DNA of 64,000 bases from Paraphysomonas bandaiensis (lineage: Eukaryota > Chrysophyceae). Location of the stretch: the NCBI GenBank assembly GCA_965644295.1, contig CBFFRP010000335.1, forward strand, positions 124,001-188,000, written 5' to 3'. The position numbers and the translations under genes were made by a program. Numbering within the stretch: the first letter of the stretch is position 1; each line of letters starts with the position of its first letter. The notes below the pieces were generated by a model that saw only the letters and a program-made list of their open reading frames with translations, made no database searches and was not told the origin of the DNA. Below, piece by piece: positions 60,636-64,000 of the stretch.

Positions 60636-60918
60636 GATGACCGAGAGCTACTATGCGACTAGTGACTTAATCGGATGGTTTGGACTTTAATTCTTCAGTC
60701 TCTCGCACCATATACACACACACATCTCACCCGTCCACATACACACTACATACACAGAGAGATGGGCACATACAGGCGTATACATACATATACGTGTACG
60801 GTATGTGGCATGCATCTTCTATCCATCCACTCCCTACAGAATACACTGTACTCTGTCTGTATCCCAGCCATGTATTCTGCTGCAGTACAGTGTATAGAGG
60901 CAGTGCAGGTATACTACG
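60636..60918. promoter_or_regulatory. Upstream region of the METTL17-like gene
   Basis: About 280 bp, CA/TA-rich, leading into the microsatellite. It presumably holds the promoter of the minus-strand gene; no motif is assignable. Confidence 0.4.
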
Positions 60919-61052
60919 ACATACATACATACATACATACATACATACATACATACATACATACATACATACATACATACATACATACATACATACATAC
61001 ATACATACATACATACATACATACATACATACATACATACATACATACATAC
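60919..61052. repeat. (CATA)n microsatellite, about 33 units
   Basis: An uninterrupted run of the tetranucleotide catac/acat. It gives shadow frames of Tyr-Ile-His-Thr or Met-Tyr-Val-Cys repeats in several phases, which are not genes. Confidence 0.98.
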
Positions 61053-61570
61053 TGTGGCATGAAACTCCTAGTTTTAGGGCTTGGGAGTTTCTCTCCTTCT
61101 GGAAACATGGGGTTTCCCTTCAGGATACGGTAGTCGAGTGGCAGTAGTTTCATGCCAGACAATTCATACATGATTCTTATCTACATAATAATCATATATT
61201 CTAGTCCTGCTCTGTTCTTGCTGTTAGCTACGTACTTGTAGGCAGTGGTCTGGGCACAATACATACATACATACATACATACATACATACATACATACAT
61301 ACATACATACATACATACATACATACATACATACATACATACATACATACATACATACATACTGTGGCATGAAACTCCTAGTTTTAGGGCTTGGGAGTTT
61401 CTCTCCTTCTGGAAACATGGGGTTTCCCTTCAGGATACGGTAGTCGAGTGGCAGTAGTTTCATGCCAGACAATTCATACATGATTCTTATCTACATAATA
61501 ATCATATATTCTAGTCCTGCTCTGTTCTTGCTGTTAGCTACGTACTTGTAGGCAGTGGTCTGGGCACAAT
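60951..61570. repeat. 310-bp tandem duplication containing the second (CATA)n tract
   Basis: The sequence after the first microsatellite (61051-61260) repeats exactly at 61361-61570, and the second (CATA)n tract of about 26 units (61259-61362) lies between. Each copy contains a 103-bp segment (61055-61157 and 61365-61467) bounded by the perfect 12-bp inverted repeat tggcatgaaact / agtttcatgcca. Confidence 0.93.
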
Positions 61571-62830
61571 ATCGATATTTTCCTGATTGTCTAGAAGGAC
61601 TACAGCTTCCGCAAGGAAGGAGTGTGTAGAGCAAGAAGGGGGATGGCCAGGGGAGCCGATAACCTCTAGCTCGGGTTGTTGAGGGAAGGAGGAGGTTTTC
61701 TAGGGACCTCGTAAGCTCCAACCCTGATATTGGACTGCAGAGGGATGCAGTGACCATGTAGAGGATCATGGGGACTCAGAGGAAGGCTCAAGTGGACTTA
61801 GAGGTGTTGCGAAGGAGCAGCAGGGTACTCTGTCCCTTGATGCAGATAGAGACTCTGATGTGTCCATCTTTGATTAGTGCTTCCGAAAGGAAGGAGTGTG
61901 TTTAGTTGTGTATGGGACTTTGAGTGAGCTGCGAGAGAGCAGCAGGGTACTCTGTCCCTTGTGATGTGTCTATCTTTGATTAGTGCTTCCGAAAGGAAGG
62001 AGTGTGTTTAGTTGTGTATGGGACTTTGAGTAAGCTGCGAGAGAGCAGCAGGGTACTCTGTCCCTTGTGATGTGTCTATCTTTGATTAGTGCTTCCGAAA
62101 GGAAGGAGTGTGTTTAGTTGTGTATGGGACTTTGAGTGAGCTGCGAGAGAGCAGCAGGGTACTCTGTCCCTTGTGATGTGTCTATCTTTGATTAGTGCTT
62201 CCGAAAGGAAGGAGTGTGTTTAGTTGTGTATGGGACTTTGAGTGAGCTGCGAGAGAGCAGCAGGGTACTCTGTCCCTTGTGATGTGTCTATCTTTGATTA
62301 GTGCTTCCGAAAGGAAGGAGTGTTGTTTGTTGTGTATGGGACTTTGAGTAAGCTGCGAGGGAGCAGCAGGGTACTCTGTCCCTTGTGATGTGTCTATCTT
62401 TGATTAGTGCTTCCGAAAGGAAGGAGTGTTGTTAGTTGTGTATGGGACTTTGAGTAAGCTGCGAGGGAGCAGCAGGGTACTCTGTCCCTTGTTGCAGATA
62501 GAGAGATTAGTGCTTCCGCAAGGAAGGAGTAAGTTTAGTTGTGTATGGGATTTAGAGTAAGAGAGTAAGCTGCGAGGGAGCGGCATGGTACTCTGGTCCT
62601 GGAAATAGATAGAGACTCTGATGAGTTATGGGACATATAGAGGAAGCTGTGAGAGAGCGGCAGGGTACTCTGTCCCTTGATGCAGATAGAGAGATGAGTG
62701 CTTCCGAAAGGAAGGAGTAAGTTTAGTTGTGTATGGGACTTAGAGTAAGCTGCGAGGGAGCGGCATGATACTCTTTTCCTTGTGATAGTTAGAGACTCTG
62801 ATGAGTCCTTTAGAACCGGGGCCCAAGAGA
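61571..62830. repeat. 106-bp tandem repeat array with degenerate flanks
   Basis: Six near-identical 106-bp units start at 61879, 61985, 62091, 62197, 62303 and 62409, each beginning gcttccgaaaggaaggagtg and containing gagcagcagggtactctgtc. Degenerate versions extend left to about 61600 and right to about 62830. The repeat is GC-richer than its surroundings. It adjoins the retroelement remnant and may be part of that element's untranslated or LTR region. Confidence 0.85.
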
Positions 62831-64000
62831 TGGTCACCGGCTTTGATAAGTGATTTATGAGCGCGGTCAGCGCAAGGCGAGCAGCCAACGTAGTGGGGGA
62901 CAATGCATTCCCTCTTGCGAGAGAGAGAAATGATCAGTCCGGGGGAGCAGTGTCTCCGAGCCTTGGCGTGTACGCGTTTTACCCTTGTGGGGGGGAACGA
63001 GCCAGCGTTCGTCTTCCACTACGTAAAAATTAATCTTGAGGTCCGAGGGAGTTGGCCCCTCTGGACGTAGGAATCAGTGATATAGGGGAAGAGTGGTCGT
63101 ACCCAGCGGAGGAACAGCTGCTTTCGCTGGGAGAAGATCTTTCAAATTTCTCAAATAGGTCGACAAGGGACCGAGAGGATATGAAAGAAATTCGCAACGA
63201 TCAGTTAGACTCCATTGACTCTGATTATCTAGACTCTGAGGGTGAGTCTCCTACGATTCCAGAAAAGGTTTATGGGTCACCGGACCTACAAGAAAAGAGT
63301 CGTGAGGTCCTGTGGGATACAGGGATATCTTTCGATTAGGGATTCGAAAAGGAAAGCCCACGAAGTTAGAATTTTTAGTTAGAAGTCCGGAAACCAGCTG
63401 AGGCATGGCTGATGCCGGTAAGAAATTGCCTCGTAGGAGGTTAGATAGGAGTCGTCAGCGCGAACTCCAACGTTTAGTGGAAAAGTTAGAGCGGTTGGGA
63501 GCGATCCAACCTAGCTCGGCCACTCATTATAGTCATTCTTTTGTAGATCCATAGCCACACAATAAGTGGCGATTAGTGTTGGATTATAAGAATCTCAACA
63601 AGGTTAGATCTGGCCAATTCCGAACATTAGGGATATGATTTATCGAATTGGTGCCAGTGGGCGAGGAGTCCCGTAATTGGGTCGCCTTTATTACTCAAAA
63701 CGGGGTGTACGAGTGGCTCCGGCTCCCCATGGGTTTGAAAGGTGTCCCGTCCTACTTCCAGCGGCAAATGCAAAGTAGTGCTAGCGGGTTTAGTGTATGA
63801 GATTTGTGAGATATATCTGGGTGAATGTGTTAAATTTGCTGGCTCGGAAGAGGAGCTGATTAAGGATTATCAGCGGGTTCGGAGAGATTTAGGAAATTTG
63901 GCCAAATACCCAGACACAGTTTATGGGTGTGGCAAATTTGGTAAGAGATTGCGTACGCGTATATGTGCTGATTGCGAAACCATTGCATGCAATGTTGGGG
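62831..64000 (+). mobile_element. Decayed Ty3/gypsy-like retrotransposon fragment (reverse transcriptase), runs off right edge
   Basis: Reverse-transcriptase landmarks occur in order on the plus strand. From the ATG at 63405 comes a stretch ending LGAIQPSSATHYSH, then KWRLVLDYKNLNK (63564-63602), then WPIPNIRDM in another phase (from 63611). The fingers/palm box FITQNGVYEWLRLPMGLKG follows back in the first phase (63684 on). A further phase (from 63778) carries VLAGLVYEICEIY and a box where YLGE stands in place of the catalytic YLDD. An in-frame TAG lies near 63551, and the region holding the first catalytic Asp is missing. It is therefore a pseudogene. The 63052-63339 frame may be gag/protease remnant. 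No LTR pair is visible within the window. Confidence 0.8.
63405..63930 (+). pseudogene. Broken reverse transcriptase (stops, two frameshifts, lost catalytic Asp)
   Basis: The RT frame changes phase between about 63602 and 63611, again by 63684, and again before 63778. It contains in-frame stops and reads YLGE at the YLDD position. It cannot encode an active enzyme. The element family is inferred from the order and wording of the RT boxes only. Confidence 0.78.

Noticed and set aside
60680-61171. Frames encoding Tyr-Ile-His-Thr or Met-Tyr-Val-Cys repeats
   Set aside because: Translations of the (CATA)n microsatellite in different phases.
61879-62514. CRISPR or coding array at the 106-bp repeats
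   Set aside because: No repeat/spacer structure, and the 106-bp period is not a multiple of 3, so it cannot maintain a frame.

Overview
This is a window of AT-rich eukaryotic nuclear DNA from a protist. The genes have short GT-AG introns (34-180 bp, mostly 44-80 bp), nucleus-encoded mitochondrial proteins with presequences (uL15m, METTL17/Rsm22, ECI1, Tim13, CHCHD2/10, a Tim17-family protein) and no prokaryotic operon structure. Secreted proteins with P-S/P-T-rich tandem linkers, two kinds of GH5 glycosidase and a CNMT-like methyltransferase best fit a stramenopile (alga or heterotrophic flagellate). That placement is an inference from family content; the species cannot be read from the sequence.

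Layout. (1) Positions 1-21986, minus strand, form one uninterrupted reading frame that runs off the left edge: at least 7,328 codons with no intron. It starts with a hydrophobic signal or anchor and then has about 15 Cys-rich modules joined by Pro/Ser/Thr linkers, one of which carries a 24-copy, near-perfect 52-residue repeat. This is the main object in the window. It is easy to miss because the window contains no stop for it, and the conspicuous long open frames in other phases (up to 1,354 codons) are shadows. (2) 24.4-30.6 kb: a spliced Ser-rich gene of unknown function, then a head-to-head pair of GH5 enzymes, an endoglycoceramidase-like protein (minus) and a membrane-anchored cellulase-like protein (plus). 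(3) 31.9-39.7 kb: a small mitochondrial protein, a cyclin Y-like protein, a CNMT/cyclopropane-synthase-like methyltransferase and mitochondrial uL15. (4) 42-54 kb: a secreted M28 aminopeptidase, ECI1-like enoyl-CoA isomerase, FKBP8-like protein, Tim17-family membrane protein, GNAT acetyltransferase, Tim13 and a CHCHD2/10-like protein. (5) 55.6-57.1 kb: a perfect 703-bp tandem duplication. (6) 57.8-60.6 kb: METTL17/Rsm22-like mitochondrial ribosome assembly factor. (7) 60.9-64 kb: microsatellites, 310-bp and 106-bp tandem repeats, and a decayed Ty3/gypsy-like reverse transcriptase.

Organisation. Most genes lie in head-to-head pairs sharing a 311-504 bp spacer (GH5/GH5, methyltransferase/uL15m, M28/ECI1, Tim17-family/GNAT, Tim13/CHCHD2), with longer AT-rich spacers between convergent ends. 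Several pairs or neighbours share a theme: carbohydrate/glycolipid hydrolysis, and mitochondrial biogenesis (Tim13, CHCHD2/10 and the Tim17-family protein within 4 kb). Exon-intron models below were built by hand from splice consensus, reading-frame continuity and remembered family conservation; no alignment or transcript data were used.
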